Below, in pieces: positions 53,608 to 62,293 of a stretch of DNA of 64,000 bases. Below the pieces are notes generated by a model. That model was not told where the DNA came from. It saw only the letters and a program-made list of their open reading frames with translations, and ran no database searches. Both the position numbers and the translations under genes were made by a program. Position 1 is the stretch's first letter; every line of letters begins with the position of its first letter. Origin of the DNA: Petrimonas sulfuriphila (lineage in GTDB: Bacteria; Bacteroidota; Bacteroidia; Bacteroidales; Dysgonomonadaceae). The stretch is from NCBI GenBank assembly GCA_038561985.1, contig CP073276.1, forward strand, positions 2,046,001 through 2,110,000, given 5' to 3'.

Positions 53608-54315
53608 ATGAAATACAACAGAATTTTACTGAAACTCAGCGGTGAGTCGCTGACAGGAGAAAAAGGGTACGGGATAGATGAAGTCCGGTTGAATGACTAT
53701 GCCCGACAAATAAAAGAAGCTGTACAAATGGGAGTGCAAGTCGGAATTGTTATCGGTGGTGGAAATATTTTCCGGGGCTTGAGCGGCTCGCAAAAAGGGT
53801 TTGACCGGGTAAAAGGTGACCAAATGGGCATGCTTGCCACCGTTATCAATAGCCTGGCATTGAGTTCTGCATTGACGGCCATTGGTCAGAAAAACAGGGT
53901 TTATACCTCCATTCGTATGGAACCTGTCGGCGAGCTTTACTCCAAATGGAAAGCGATTGAGTCCATGCAAAATGGTGAAGTGGCTATCCTTTCCGGAGGA
54001 ACGGGAAACCCGTTCTTTACCACCGACACCGCTTCTGCTCTGCGTGGAATAGAGATTGAGGCTGATGCCATGTTTAAAGGCACCCGTGTTGACGGTGTTT
54101 ATACTGCTGACCCCGAAAAAGATCCGTCGGCAACCAAGTTCGATACGATCTCATTTGATGAAGTTTACGACCGGGGCTTGCGGGTAATGGATCTTACGGC
54201 GACGACAATGTGCAAGCAAAATAACCTGCCCATTGTTGTTTTCGATATGGACACATACGGAAACCTGAAGAAGGTCCTTTCCGGGGATAATATTGGAACC
54301 CTGGTGCACGTGTGA
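53608..54315 (+). CDS. pyrH: UMP kinase
   Basis: A 235-residue amino-acid-kinase-family enzyme. ILLKLSGESLTGEKGYGID at the N-terminus and VIGGGNIFRG near 47-56 mark the ATP site, and GGTGNPFFTTDTAS near 131-144 the UMP site. It phosphorylates UMP to UDP in pyrimidine synthesis and is essential in most bacteria. It is followed by frr, the pairing found in most bacterial genomes. Length and motifs are normal. Confidence 0.97.
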   Translation: MKYNRILLKLSGESLTGEKGYGIDEVRLNDYARQIKEAVQMGVQVGIVIGGGNIFRGLSGSQKGFDRVKGDQMGMLATVINSLALSSALTAIGQKNRVYTSIRMEPVGELYSKWKAIESMQNGEVAILSGGTGNPFFTTDTASALRGIEIEADAMFKGTRVDGVYTADPEKDPSATKFDTISFDEVYDRGLRVMDLTATTMCKQNNLPIVVFDMDTYGNLKKVLSGDNIGTLVHV

Positions 54316-54338
54316 AAGATTTATTCAAATATTTTCAC

Positions 54339-54346
54339 TATTTTTG
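54339..54346 (+). promoter_or_regulatory. -7 element upstream of frr
   Basis: TATTTTTG matches TAnnTTTG, 26 bases before the frr ATG. No good -33 box. frr may thus have its own promoter as well as read-through from pyrH. Confidence 0.45.
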
Positions 54347-54371
54347 CTAACATAACATCAAACAAAAAGAT

Positions 54372-54929
54372 ATGGATATTTCAACAATTAAAAAAGATGC
54401 CGAGGAAAAGATGCAGATGACCTTGGAATTTCTGGAAGAAACTTTCGCACGAATTCGTGCAGGGAGAGCTAATGTGCGTATTCTTGACGGGGTGAGAGTA
54501 GAATATTATGGCAGTCACGTTCCGTTGTCGAATGTATCAACAGTCTCTACTCCTGATGCCAAAACTATTCTGGTTCAACCGTGGGAAAAAAATATGCTGA
54601 AAGTAGTTGAAAAAGCGATTATGGATTCTGACGTGGGAATTACCCCCGAGAACAACGGTGAAGTTATCCGCCTGGGAATCCCGCCGCTTACCGAAGAACG
54701 CCGCAGGCAGCTTGTGAAGCAGACCAAGCAGGAATCGGAGGATGCCAAGATCAGCATTCGGAACTCCCGCCGCGAAGGGATTGATGAGGTGAAAAAGGCT
54801 GTTAAAGATGGACTTCCCGAGGATATGGGAAAAGACGTTGAAAATGAGCTTCAAAAACTTCACGATAAATTCATCAAAAGAATTGATGATAAGTTCGCCG
54901 AAAAGGAAAAAGAAATACTTACCGTATAA
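54372..54929 (+). CDS. frr: Ribosome recycling factor
   Basis: A 185-residue protein of the standard length. The two coiled domain-I helices (about 1-30 and 105-185) flank a small beta domain. RIRAGRANVRILDGVRVEYYG near residues 27-47 and PPLTEERRRQLVKQTKQESE near 105-124 are the conserved patches. It releases ribosomes after termination together with EF-G. It lies 56 bases after pyrH and 6 before rsgA. Confidence 0.97.
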   Translation: MDISTIKKDAEEKMQMTLEFLEETFARIRAGRANVRILDGVRVEYYGSHVPLSNVSTVSTPDAKTILVQPWEKNMLKVVEKAIMDSDVGITPENNGEVIRLGIPPLTEERRRQLVKQTKQESEDAKISIRNSRREGIDEVKKAVKDGLPEDMGKDVENELQKLHDKFIKRIDDKFAEKEKEILTV

Positions 54930-54935
54930 ATAGCG

Positions 54936-55877
54936 ATGAGCGAGGAGGGAAGTAAGAGGGGACTGGTAATCAGAAATACGGGCAATAACTATCTGGTAAG
55001 AACGGACGAAGGGACGGACATGTCGTGTCTGGCAAAAGGGAATTTCCGTCTTAAGGGTATCCGGAGCACGAGCCCTGTGGTAGTGGGAGATAGGGTGAAA
55101 ATCGATGTAAATTCTGATGGAACGGCATATATTACCGAAATTGAAGACCGTAAAAACTATATTGTCCGCAAGGCGTCCAACCTTTCCAAACACTCGCACA
55201 TTCTTGCTGCCAACATTGATCTGGCTCTTCTTTGTGTTACTGTAAGGTTTCCGGAAACAACCACAGTATTTATCGACCGGTTTTTGGTTACCGCAGAGGC
55301 ATACAGTGTTCCTGTTGTTCTTGTTTTCAACAAAACGGATATCTACGACAGCGATGACAGGGAATACGTGGATGGGTTAGTTCACTTGTATTCAACTGTC
55401 GGGTATACATGCATTAAAACCTCGGTGCTCACAGGAGAGGGGATGAATGAAGTACGTGAGCTTGTTTGTGGAAAGATTACACTGCTTGCCGGACATTCCG
55501 GCGTGGGAAAATCAAGTATCGTAAACACGCTGCAAAAAGACGCAACGCAAAAAGTAGGAAAGATATCGGATTACCACAACAAAGGAATGCATACTACTAC
55601 TTTTTCGGAAATGATTGAACTTGAAAAGGGAGGCTTCGTTATCGACACTCCGGGAATCAAAGGATTCGGAACCATCGACATGACAACGGCTGAGGTTTCT
55701 CACTATTTTCCCGAGATTTTCAGGATTTCGTCGAAGTGCAAGTTTTATAACTGCCTGCACCTGAACGAACCCGGCTGTGCCGTGATAAAAGCGTTGGAAA
55801 ATCATTACATCAGTCAGAGCCGGTATCAGTCTTATTTGAATATCCTGGAAGATGCAAACGAAGAAAAATACCGGTAA
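54936..55877 (+). CDS. rsgA: Ribosome small-subunit-dependent GTPase A
   Basis: A 313-residue GTPase with circularly permuted motifs: an OB-fold domain first, then NKTD (G4), GHSGVGKSS (G1) and DTPG (G3) in that order. The C-terminal zinc motif is [14 protein letters not shown]. It helps mature the 30S subunit by checking its decoding centre. It follows frr with a 6-base gap, consistent with a translation-related operon. Confidence 0.96.
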   Translation: MSEEGSKRGLVIRNTGNNYLVRTDEGTDMSCLAKGNFRLKGIRSTSPVVVGDRVKIDVNSDGTAYITEIEDRKNYIVRKASNLSKHSHILAANIDLALLCVTVRFPETTTVFIDRFLVTAEAYSVPVVLVFNKTDIYDSDDREYVDGLVHLYSTVGYTCIKTSVLTGEGMNEVRELVCGKITLLAGHSGVGKSSIVNTLQKDATQKVGKISDYHNKGMHTTTFSEMIELEKGGFVIDTPGIKGFGTIDMTTAEVSHYFPEIFRISSKCKFYNCLHLNEPGCAVIKALENHYISQSRYQSYLNILEDANEEKYR

Positions 55878-55912
55878 TCTGGCTGTGCCGTAGGACTACA
55901 ACAGAAACAGTT

Positions 55913-57331
55913 ATGAACAGTGTATTGATGCTTATTCTCGAGATCCTTTACGCTTTAACCATCATCAGTGTGGTTATTGTGGTAATTTCTGAGAATAGGA
56001 ATCCCATTAAGACGCTTTCATGGGTAATGGTGCTTGTGTTTTTGCCTTTTGTGGGATTAATCTGGTATCTTATTTTCGGCCAGGATTTTACCAAAAAACA
56101 AGTCATTACCAAACGGATGTACAGCAAGCTCAAGAAACGTCCACTGGATGAAGTTGGCCCGCTGGAGGAGTTTGCTTATCCCCAGGAGCATGCGAGTTTG
56201 ATCCGTTTACTGAAAAACCTTGACCATACCCCGTTGCTGGGAGGGAACGATGTCCGGTTTTATACCCATGCCGCGGAAAAATTCGAAGATTTACTGCGCG
56301 ATATTGAAAATGCAAAACAACATATCCACGTAGAGTATTATGTTTTTGAAGGGGATAACATCGGCAGAAAAGTGAGGGACGCATTGATCCGAAAGTCACT
56401 CGAAGGTGTTGAAGTACGCGTTATTTACGATAGCTTTGGTTCACGTAAAACCCCTAAAGCATTTTTTGAGGAGTTCAGAAAGGCCGGTATCGAAGCAGAA
56501 CCGTTTCTAAAGGTTGCACTTCCCAAAATTACCTCGCGGCTAAATTTCCGGAATCATCGAAAAATAATTGTCATTGACGGACAGATTGGATATGTAGGAG
56601 GCATAAACATTGCCGACAGGTACATCTACGGTTTTAAATGGGGAATCTGGCGCGATACACATGTACGCATCGAAGGCAAAGGCGTGCAGGGTTTACAATC
56701 GATCTTTCTTATCGATTGGTTTTTTGTGAGTCAGACACTTATCACGTCGAGGAAATATTTTCCGGAGCTTCCTGTTTATGGAAGCATATCCATGCAGACT
56801 GTCAACAGCGGGCCATTCCGTGAGGAAAGGGAAATCTCTCACGGTATTCTTCAGGCCATTTACGATGCACAGAAGAGTATTTTCATTCAAACACCCTATT
56901 TCATTCCGCCTGAATCCATGATAGAAGCGCTGCAGGCAGCTGCTATCCGAGGACTGGATGTAAGGCTGATCATCTCCAAAAAATCGGATGTGCCTTTGGT
57001 GCAAATGGCATCACGTTCTTTCGTAAAGGAGATGCTGGAAAGTGGGGTGAAGGTGTATATGTACGAGAAAGGCTTTTTGCATTCCAAACTGATGGTGTTT
57101 GATGATTCCCTTACATTGATTGGTTCGGTGAATTTCGATTCACGCAGTTTTGAACACAATTTCGAGGTGGAAGCGTTTATCTACGATCACGATGTGGCAG
57201 AAAAAGCCATGGATATCATTGTTGAGGATCAACGGTTTTCTCAGGTTGTCTCCCTGCGTGAGTGGATGAGGAGACCGATGAGGCTCAGGTTTATTGAATC
57301 TTTAATGCGTTTGTTTGCACCTTTGTTATAA
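55913..57331 (+). CDS. cls: Cardiolipin synthase
   Basis: A 472-residue membrane-bound phospholipase-D-family enzyme. Two N-terminal membrane helices (about 4-23 and 34-53) anchor it. Two HKD motifs are visible: HRKIIVIDG near residues 214-222 and HSKLMVFDD near 388-396, each with the catalytic His and Lys. It joins phosphatidylglycerol molecules to form cardiolipin. It starts 35 bases after rsgA. Confidence 0.94.
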   Translation: MNSVLMLILEILYALTIISVVIVVISENRNPIKTLSWVMVLVFLPFVGLIWYLIFGQDFTKKQVITKRMYSKLKKRPLDEVGPLEEFAYPQEHASLIRLLKNLDHTPLLGGNDVRFYTHAAEKFEDLLRDIENAKQHIHVEYYVFEGDNIGRKVRDALIRKSLEGVEVRVIYDSFGSRKTPKAFFEEFRKAGIEAEPFLKVALPKITSRLNFRNHRKIIVIDGQIGYVGGINIADRYIYGFKWGIWRDTHVRIEGKGVQGLQSIFLIDWFFVSQTLITSRKYFPELPVYGSISMQTVNSGPFREEREISHGILQAIYDAQKSIFIQTPYFIPPESMIEALQAAAIRGLDVRLIISKKSDVPLVQMASRSFVKEMLESGVKVYMYEKGFLHSKLMVFDDSLTLIGSVNFDSRSFEHNFEVEAFIYDHDVAEKAMDIIVEDQRFSQVVSLREWMRRPMRLRFIESLMRLFAPLL

Positions 57332-57347
57332 CCAATTATAGAAAAAT

Positions 57348-57884
57348 ATGGTTAGGATCTATTTAATCGGATATATGGGTGTGGGAAAGACCACGGTTGG
57401 CAAGAAACTGGCTAAGTTGCTCGATATAGGTTTTGTCGATTTAGATAAGTTTATCGAGAGCAAATACCATAAGACTGTGCCAGAGCTTTTTGCTGAACGG
57501 GGTGAACGTGAATTTCGCCTGATCGAGCAAAAATCGTTAATCGAGGTTTCAGAGATAGAGGATGTGGTGGTTTCGACAGGCGGCGGGACCCCCTGTTTTT
57601 TTGAAAATATCCGGCTGATGAATCAAACAGGAACTACGGTATATATTCATGCGGAACCCGAAGAACTTGCAGCCAGGTTACGGACATCGAAAACAGTTCG
57701 ACCCATTGTTTCCGGAAAAACCGGAGAGGACCTGACGTTATTCATTGCCCAACACCTGAAAGAAAGGGAGCGGTTTTACAATCAGGCACAAGTTATTTAC
57801 AAAACCGACCGTTTAATCACAAAAGAAGATATTCACCTGACCGTTGACAGAATTGCTGACGAAATAAAAAAACGGCTAAAATGA
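57348..57884 (+). CDS. aroK: Shikimate kinase
   Basis: A 178-residue P-loop kinase. GYMGVGKTT at 8-16 is the Walker A loop, DLDKF at 32-36 binds shikimate, and GGGTP near 77-81 closes the site. It phosphorylates shikimate in aromatic amino acid synthesis. The stop overlaps the next start by 4 bases (ATGA), so the two genes are coupled. Confidence 0.95.
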   Translation: MVRIYLIGYMGVGKTTVGKKLAKLLDIGFVDLDKFIESKYHKTVPELFAERGEREFRLIEQKSLIEVSEIEDVVVSTGGGTPCFFENIRLMNQTGTTVYIHAEPEELAARLRTSKTVRPIVSGKTGEDLTLFIAQHLKERERFYNQAQVIYKTDRLITKEDIHLTVDRIADEIKKRLK

Positions 57885-59089
57885 TATACGAACCCTTAAG
57901 AAGCACACAATTTGTTGTTCGTGAATTGCTGCTGAAAGCAGACAAACAAAACATCTCGCTTGTAATAGGTATTCCAAAGGAAAATCAAAAAGTGGAAAAA
58001 CGGCTGGCAATCACTCCCGAAACAACGGCCCTGCTTGTTGAATCGGGTTATCAGGTAATGATTGAATCCGATGCCGGGCTGGCTATTAATTATTCCGACC
58101 GGTATTATTCCGATTCAGGAGCAAATATCGTACAAACAAAGGCCGAAGTTTTTCAGGCCGATATTATTCTGAAGGTCTCAGCACCTACTTTTGATGAAGT
58201 TTCGATGATGAAACCACGAAGCAGTGTGTTTTCGTTTTTGCAGTTGTACCTGATCTCATCGGAAACACTGGAGCTAATGGCGGAAAAACGCATAAATGCG
58301 CTGGCTTATGAGTTGATTTATGATGATAGCCAGATTTCTCCTTTTGTAACTGCCATCAGTGAAATTGAGGGAGCATACTCCATTTCTGTAGCATCGGAAT
58401 TGCTCAGCAGTGCACACGGTGGAAAAGGTATTCTGTTGGGTGGGGTTCCAGGGATTTCGCCTACCGAAGTGGTGATTATAGGGGCAGGTGTTGCGGGAGC
58501 TGTGGCTGCGCGTGCTGCGCTTGCATTAGGTGCTACAGTGAAAATATTTGATAACGATATCAATAAACTTAGGAAAATCCAGCACGAATTGGGTCGGATG
58601 GTGTTTACCTCTACCCTGCAACCGAATGTGTTGCGCAATGTTTTTCGCTCTGCCGATGTGGTGATCGGAGCCATGCAATATGTAAATAAAACGCACTTGT
58701 ACCGTATCTCCACCGACTTGATCCGCGAAATGAAGAAAGGGTCGCTCATTATTGACTTGCGTATGTCATATGGAGGATGTTTCGAAACTACGATGGAAGC
58801 GTGTTTACCCAATCATCCCCAGGTTTTTGAACGGTTCGGTATTTTGCATTTCTGTGAATTAAGCATAAGCTCCCGCGTAGCACGCACAGCATCCATCGCT
58901 TTGAGCAATATTTTTATTTCGATGTTCTCGGCAATGGCCGAGAGTGGGGGAGTAGGACGGTTCGCCCGTTTCGACCGCGGTTTTGCCTCCGGATTCTACA
59001 TGTTTACCGGGAAAATGGTCAATTCTTATGTAGCCAATCATTTTAATTGGCCGGTAAACGATATCGGGTTGTTCCTGCCGGGATTGTAG
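57881..59089 (+). CDS. ald: Alanine dehydrogenase/NAD(P) transhydrogenase-family protein
   Basis: A 402-residue dehydrogenase. GIPKENQKVEKRLAITPETT near 29-48 is the family N-terminus, here preceded by about 25 extra residues, and GAGVAGAVAARAALALGATV near 203-222 is the NAD-binding Rossmann motif. It probably interconverts alanine and pyruvate with NAD. It overlaps aroK by 4 bases. The extra N-terminal residues may be real or the start may be an internal ATG; alternatives are few. Confidence 0.85.
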   Translation: MIYEPLRSTQFVVRELLLKADKQNISLVIGIPKENQKVEKRLAITPETTALLVESGYQVMIESDAGLAINYSDRYYSDSGANIVQTKAEVFQADIILKVSAPTFDEVSMMKPRSSVFSFLQLYLISSETLELMAEKRINALAYELIYDDSQISPFVTAISEIEGAYSISVASELLSSAHGGKGILLGGVPGISPTEVVIIGAGVAGAVAARAALALGATVKIFDNDINKLRKIQHELGRMVFTSTLQPNVLRNVFRSADVVIGAMQYVNKTHLYRISTDLIREMKKGSLIIDLRMSYGGCFETTMEACLPNHPQVFERFGILHFCELSISSRVARTASIALSNIFISMFSAMAESGGVGRFARFDRGFASGFYMFTGKMVNSYVANHFNWPVNDIGLFLPGL

Positions 59090-59114
59090 AGAAATGAGCT
59101 TTTGAGGTTGAATA

Positions 59115-60206
59115 ATGGCAGAAATATATTATCTTCTCACTTGGGGCACTTTCTGGTTGATGCTCTTATGCTTTGTCTTTCTTTTAACCGTTTCCGTTCC
59201 TAGGCGTGACGATTTAAGAAGCTATAAACGCGTGCGTCTTTTGTTGGCGTGGGGCGTTTTTTTTCTGATGACGCTCGTAAATCTAACTGAACTCAGTATG
59301 AGCGACTCCGGAACCAACGACGACATTTGGTATACGCGACTAATGACGCTGTGGATTGGAGCGTGTGTGGCTCCCGTTTTTTCGATTGTAAATATTACCT
59401 TGATAAACAGTCATTTCTTTTCGTGGAGGAATCTTGTCAGGGATTTGGTTATTCCCCTTGTACTGGTTGTCGGCAACGTATTCTTGTTCGAGATTTTCTC
59501 TGCCAAATCACTGGCCTTCCTTTTTGCTTATGTTGTTTTCATTGTCTACTATGTGCTTGTGGTGGTGGTCTATACGGTGATTTTTCTTCGCAACTACAGA
59601 CAATATTCTATCCGGCTCAACAATTATTTTTCCGAACCCGGCTCCAATCTGCTGAAATGGACAGTAACCACGCAGTTTCTGGCCACCTCAAGCGGTATAA
59701 TGGCTTTTGTAAGTTTATTTATGCCGCATGGATGGTTGTGCGTTTTCGCCTTATTCCTCAATATCCTTTATCCGTATTATGCTATACGGTTTATTAATTA
59801 TGCATTTCAGTTTCCTGTTATAGCCCCAGTGGTGGAAGAAGTTATGGAGGAAGAGCCAGTCGTCAGAGATTCGGTTTTCATGCTGGAAGATATTGTTGGT
59901 GAATGGGAAAAAGAAAAACGCTACCTTCAGCCCGAACTCAATATCGAAATGGTTGCCCATGAATTGAGTACCAACCGCACCTATCTTTCCTCTTACATTA
60001 ATACCTGCAAAAACAAAAACTTTAAAGAATGGATTAGCGACTTGCGTATTGCCGAGGCGCAACGCCTCCTGCTGTCCGAACCCAAAACACCGATAAACGA
60101 AATAGGCGAACGGGTGGGATTTTCGGACAAAGGAAACTTCAGTACCCGTTTTTCCAAAAGCGTTGGCATGAGCCCTTCCTTGTGGCGGAAGACGCATTTG
60201 AAATGA
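59115..60206 (+). CDS. Seven-helix membrane protein fused to an AraC-type DNA-binding domain
   Basis: A 363-residue protein. Seven hydrophobic segments are visible at about 4-27, 38-57, 72-95, 108-128, 131-158, 180-202 and 206-226. After an acidic linker (EEVMEEEPVV) the C-terminus (276-360) is an AraC/XylS helix-turn-helix pair: LNIEMVAHELSTNRTYLSSY and INEIGERVGFSDKGNFSTRF. Unlike SusR or hybrid two-component systems it has no kinase or receiver domain. It would sense a signal at the membrane and act on nearby DNA directly. It is upstream of peptide B and fimbrillin-like B, the likely targets. Confidence 0.88.
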   Translation: MAEIYYLLTWGTFWLMLLCFVFLLTVSVPRRDDLRSYKRVRLLLAWGVFFLMTLVNLTELSMSDSGTNDDIWYTRLMTLWIGACVAPVFSIVNITLINSHFFSWRNLVRDLVIPLVLVVGNVFLFEIFSAKSLAFLFAYVVFIVYYVLVVVVYTVIFLRNYRQYSIRLNNYFSEPGSNLLKWTVTTQFLATSSGIMAFVSLFMPHGWLCVFALFLNILYPYYAIRFINYAFQFPVIAPVVEEVMEEEPVVRDSVFMLEDIVGEWEKEKRYLQPELNIEMVAHELSTNRTYLSSYINTCKNKNFKEWISDLRIAEAQRLLLSEPKTPINEIGERVGFSDKGNFSTRFSKSVGMSPSLWRKTHLK

Positions 60207-60220
60207 AAAATGTGTTGCAG

Positions 60221-60249
60221 CTTTGTCAAAGTTCCGGACTTTGACAAAG
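60221..60249 (+). repeat. Perfect 12-bp inverted repeat after the AraC-type gene
   Basis: CTTTGTCAAAGT (60221-60232) and ACTTTGACAAAG (60238-60249) pair without mismatch around TCCGG. It begins 15 bases after the stop codon at 60206. No T-run follows, so it may be a weak terminator or a regulator binding site for the peptide promoter downstream. The rest of 60250-60386 shows nothing clear. Confidence 0.6.
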
Positions 60250-60386
60250 GTATCTGCTGTAAACTCCTCTCCTCCGCATTCCGTCTCCCGTCTCTTCCAA
60301 TTGTTAAAAAGCAGGCAGTTTTTGCACGATTGTTGCAAACACGAATTTTTTGTTGGAAACACAACCCTTCTTTTGCCTTCTCCCAG

Positions 60387-60394
60387 TAGCTTTG
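60387..60394 (+). promoter_or_regulatory. -7 element upstream of peptide B
   Basis: TAGCTTTG matches TAnnTTTG, 44 bases before the ATG at 60439. GTCGCAAA, shared with the leader of cassette A, follows at 60394. No TTTG is found 19-21 bases upstream, which fits a promoter that needs an activator such as the AraC-type protein. Confidence 0.5.
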
Positions 60395-60438
60395 TCGCAA
60401 ATTCTCCGAAGAATTTTATTTTAACCCTGTAATTAGAT

Positions 60439-60573
60439 ATGAGACAAGAAAATTTGCAAACGAACAATGCGGTTGAACATTATGAAGCTCCTGATATCGA
60501 AATGATCGATATTGAATTGAATCAAAACATTTTAGGCGGAAGTGTTCCAGATATGCCTGTTCACGATTGGTAA
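60439..60573 (+). CDS. Small peptide B with APDIE-IDIE motif
   Basis: A 44-codon gene. APDIEMIDIE at 17-26 is followed by NQNIL, then GGSVPDMPVHDW to the end. It aligns with peptide A (48070-48246) across the motif and shares the terminal DMP. The gene lies 232 bases after the AraC-type gene and 137 before the fimbrillin-like gene. There is no signal peptide; the LGGS step could be a cleavage site of the double-glycine type, but no peptidase transporter is in the window, so this is only a possibility. Confidence 0.75.
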   Translation: MRQENLQTNNAVEHYEAPDIEMIDIELNQNILGGSVPDMPVHDW

Positions 60574-60710
60574 GATATTGTAAGCAATGATTATTTTTCG
60601 GAAGTCCCAAAACAAAACAGCCTATTAATCCATAAGTCTGTTGTTGACAGTCTTAGTTCGCGACTTTTGGTCTTATAAATGCAACAACATTAATTCTCAG
60701 GTTATACATT

Positions 60711-61694
60711 ATGAATTATAAATTATTTATTTTTTTCGCAGCCGTTGCCCTCATTGTGGCAAGCTGCGACAAAACAGATGATGCGATAGAACTAAGTCAT
60801 GATGCATCACTACTGACCGTAATTGCCGCCGCGCCTGGATCCGGCGACAACAATCCTGCGACCGCCACGCGCCTCTCTATGGCTATGGATGAAACGAAGA
60901 TTTCCGTAACGTGGAAAGCGGGCGACAAAGTACAGCCTTACTTTGTGCAGGGGCCAACCATCTTGAAGGGGACGGAAATCACCCTTACCGATGAGCATTT
61001 GTCGGACAACAAAAAAAATGCCACTTTCAACATCGTAGTCCCCGATGATATTAACACGGCTAACCCCTATACACTCTATTGTGTGCACGGCTCCTCTTCC
61101 CAAATTGCCAGAGGAAAAATACTGGTTGATTTTAGCTATACTCCTTTTTTCCCTTTTTCCGGTGGTTATGGCAGTGTTTCTCCGGATACTTATTATACGC
61201 CCATTACAGCGTCTGCGGAGATAGCTTTTGGTGTACCCACGACTTCGCTCACGTTTAATTATTTGGGTGCGATGCAGATAATCTGCTTCAAAAACGCTGC
61301 TGGAGCTGAAGTTGCATATACGGAAATGGAGTTGATACAGGTCAATCCCGCTGACGCTGCCGGCTTCTATGCTTATAAAAATGGCGAAGGAGCACCCCGC
61401 TATGATTTGATTTCTAAAGAAGTGATTTATTATGGTGTTTCTCAGGGAGTTATTTCAGGTTCTATATGGAGCGACGATGTTCGGAAGTTTTCCCGCTTTG
61501 TGTTGTTGACCGGTAACACGATGCCAGCTACCAGATTGAAAGTGAAAATAGATGGTGTGCAAAAGGAGAGTATAAATGCAACAAGCGCCTCTGCTGTCCC
61601 GCACCAAGCCGGTAACGCTTACTGCCTCTATGCACTGTGGGACGGTGTTAATTTGCAACTGACCGACAAGGATTTTACGTCTGTACGCAAATAG
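60711..61694 (+). CDS. Fimbrillin-like surface lipoprotein B
   Basis: A 327-residue lipoprotein: VALIVASC (lipobox, C19) followed by DKTDDAIE, an acidic stretch that fits surface export. ATRLSMAMD and TWKAGDKVQPYF near 51-78 match the opening of fimbrillin-family proteins and align with the product at 48271. Two transthyretin-like domains would fill the rest. It is downstream of peptide B and the AraC-type gene. The protein may be a pilus component or another surface protein. Confidence 0.8.
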   Translation: MNYKLFIFFAAVALIVASCDKTDDAIELSHDASLLTVIAAAPGSGDNNPATATRLSMAMDETKISVTWKAGDKVQPYFVQGPTILKGTEITLTDEHLSDNKKNATFNIVVPDDINTANPYTLYCVHGSSSQIARGKILVDFSYTPFFPFSGGYGSVSPDTYYTPITASAEIAFGVPTTSLTFNYLGAMQIICFKNAAGAEVAYTEMELIQVNPADAAGFYAYKNGEGAPRYDLISKEVIYYGVSQGVISGSIWSDDVRKFSRFVLLTGNTMPATRLKVKIDGVQKESINATSASAVPHQAGNAYCLYALWDGVNLQLTDKDFTSVRK

Positions 61695-61763
61695 GTAAAG
61701 CAGCAATAACTCCGGCACTGATTGATCTATATTTGCAGAACTGCTGGTTTTATTCTCCTCCTG

Positions 61764-62282
61764 TTATTCACGGATATCACCGCTGTCCCGCATCTCTATC
61801 TCTTTTGCCTGCTTCAACCATTGAAACCGGGCATTTTCCGGTGAAATATCTTTCCACACCTGCGTATCAAACTCAAAACAGGCTGTCGATGCCGTAGGCA
61901 AGTTGTCAAGCGCTACACCAAAATGATTGATCAGGAGGGTTAATCCGGGGTTGTGCCCAACAATCAGACAATAGCTGACTGTGTTGGGGACTCTTGATAA
62001 ACATTGTAGAATTTCCTCTACCCAGGCCAAATATAATTCTTTGTCCGTCACAATTTGTTCTTTCGGATATCCCATGTTTTCGGCGGCAATAACGGCTGTT
62101 GCATATGCACGTTCGGCAGATGAAGAGAGTATGAGCTCCGGTTTCCCCGTTTTCTGGAGCAGGTAAACTCCCATTTTAGCCGTATTTTTCTTGCCTCTCT
62201 CGTTCAATGGACGGTCGTGATCATCCAGGTGAGCATAGTCCCAAGATGACTTCCCGTGCCGCATTACAATCAGCTTTTTCAT
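61764..62282 (-). CDS. SixA-type histidine phosphatase
   Basis: A 172-residue protein from the ATG at 62282; an upstream start at 62336 would overlap the neighbouring gene. LIVMRHGKSSW is the catalytic RHG motif and HDRPLNERG and VGHNPGL complete the site. SixA-like phosphatases remove phosphate from phosphohistidine or small phosphoesters. It follows the MarR-type gene by 11 bases and is probably co-transcribed with it. Confidence 0.9.
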   Translation of the reverse strand: MKKLIVMRHGKSSWDYAHLDDHDRPLNERGKKNTAKMGVYLLQKTGKPELILSSSAERAYATAVIAAENMGYPKEQIVTDKELYLAWVEEILQCLSRVPNTVSYCLIVGHNPGLTLLINHFGVALDNLPTASTACFEFDTQVWKDISPENARFQWLKQAKEIEMRDSGDIRE

Positions 62283-62293
62283 CTCTTCTGTTG

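Noticed and set aside
60221-60249. Classic rho-independent terminator
   Set aside because: The stem is perfect but is followed by GTATCTGC, with no T-run, so I list it as an inverted repeat only.
59751-60467. 238-codon minus-strand frame across the AraC-type gene end and the peptide B leader
   Set aside because: It runs through the AraC helix-turn-helix region in antisense and crosses the inverted repeat; no recognisable domain.
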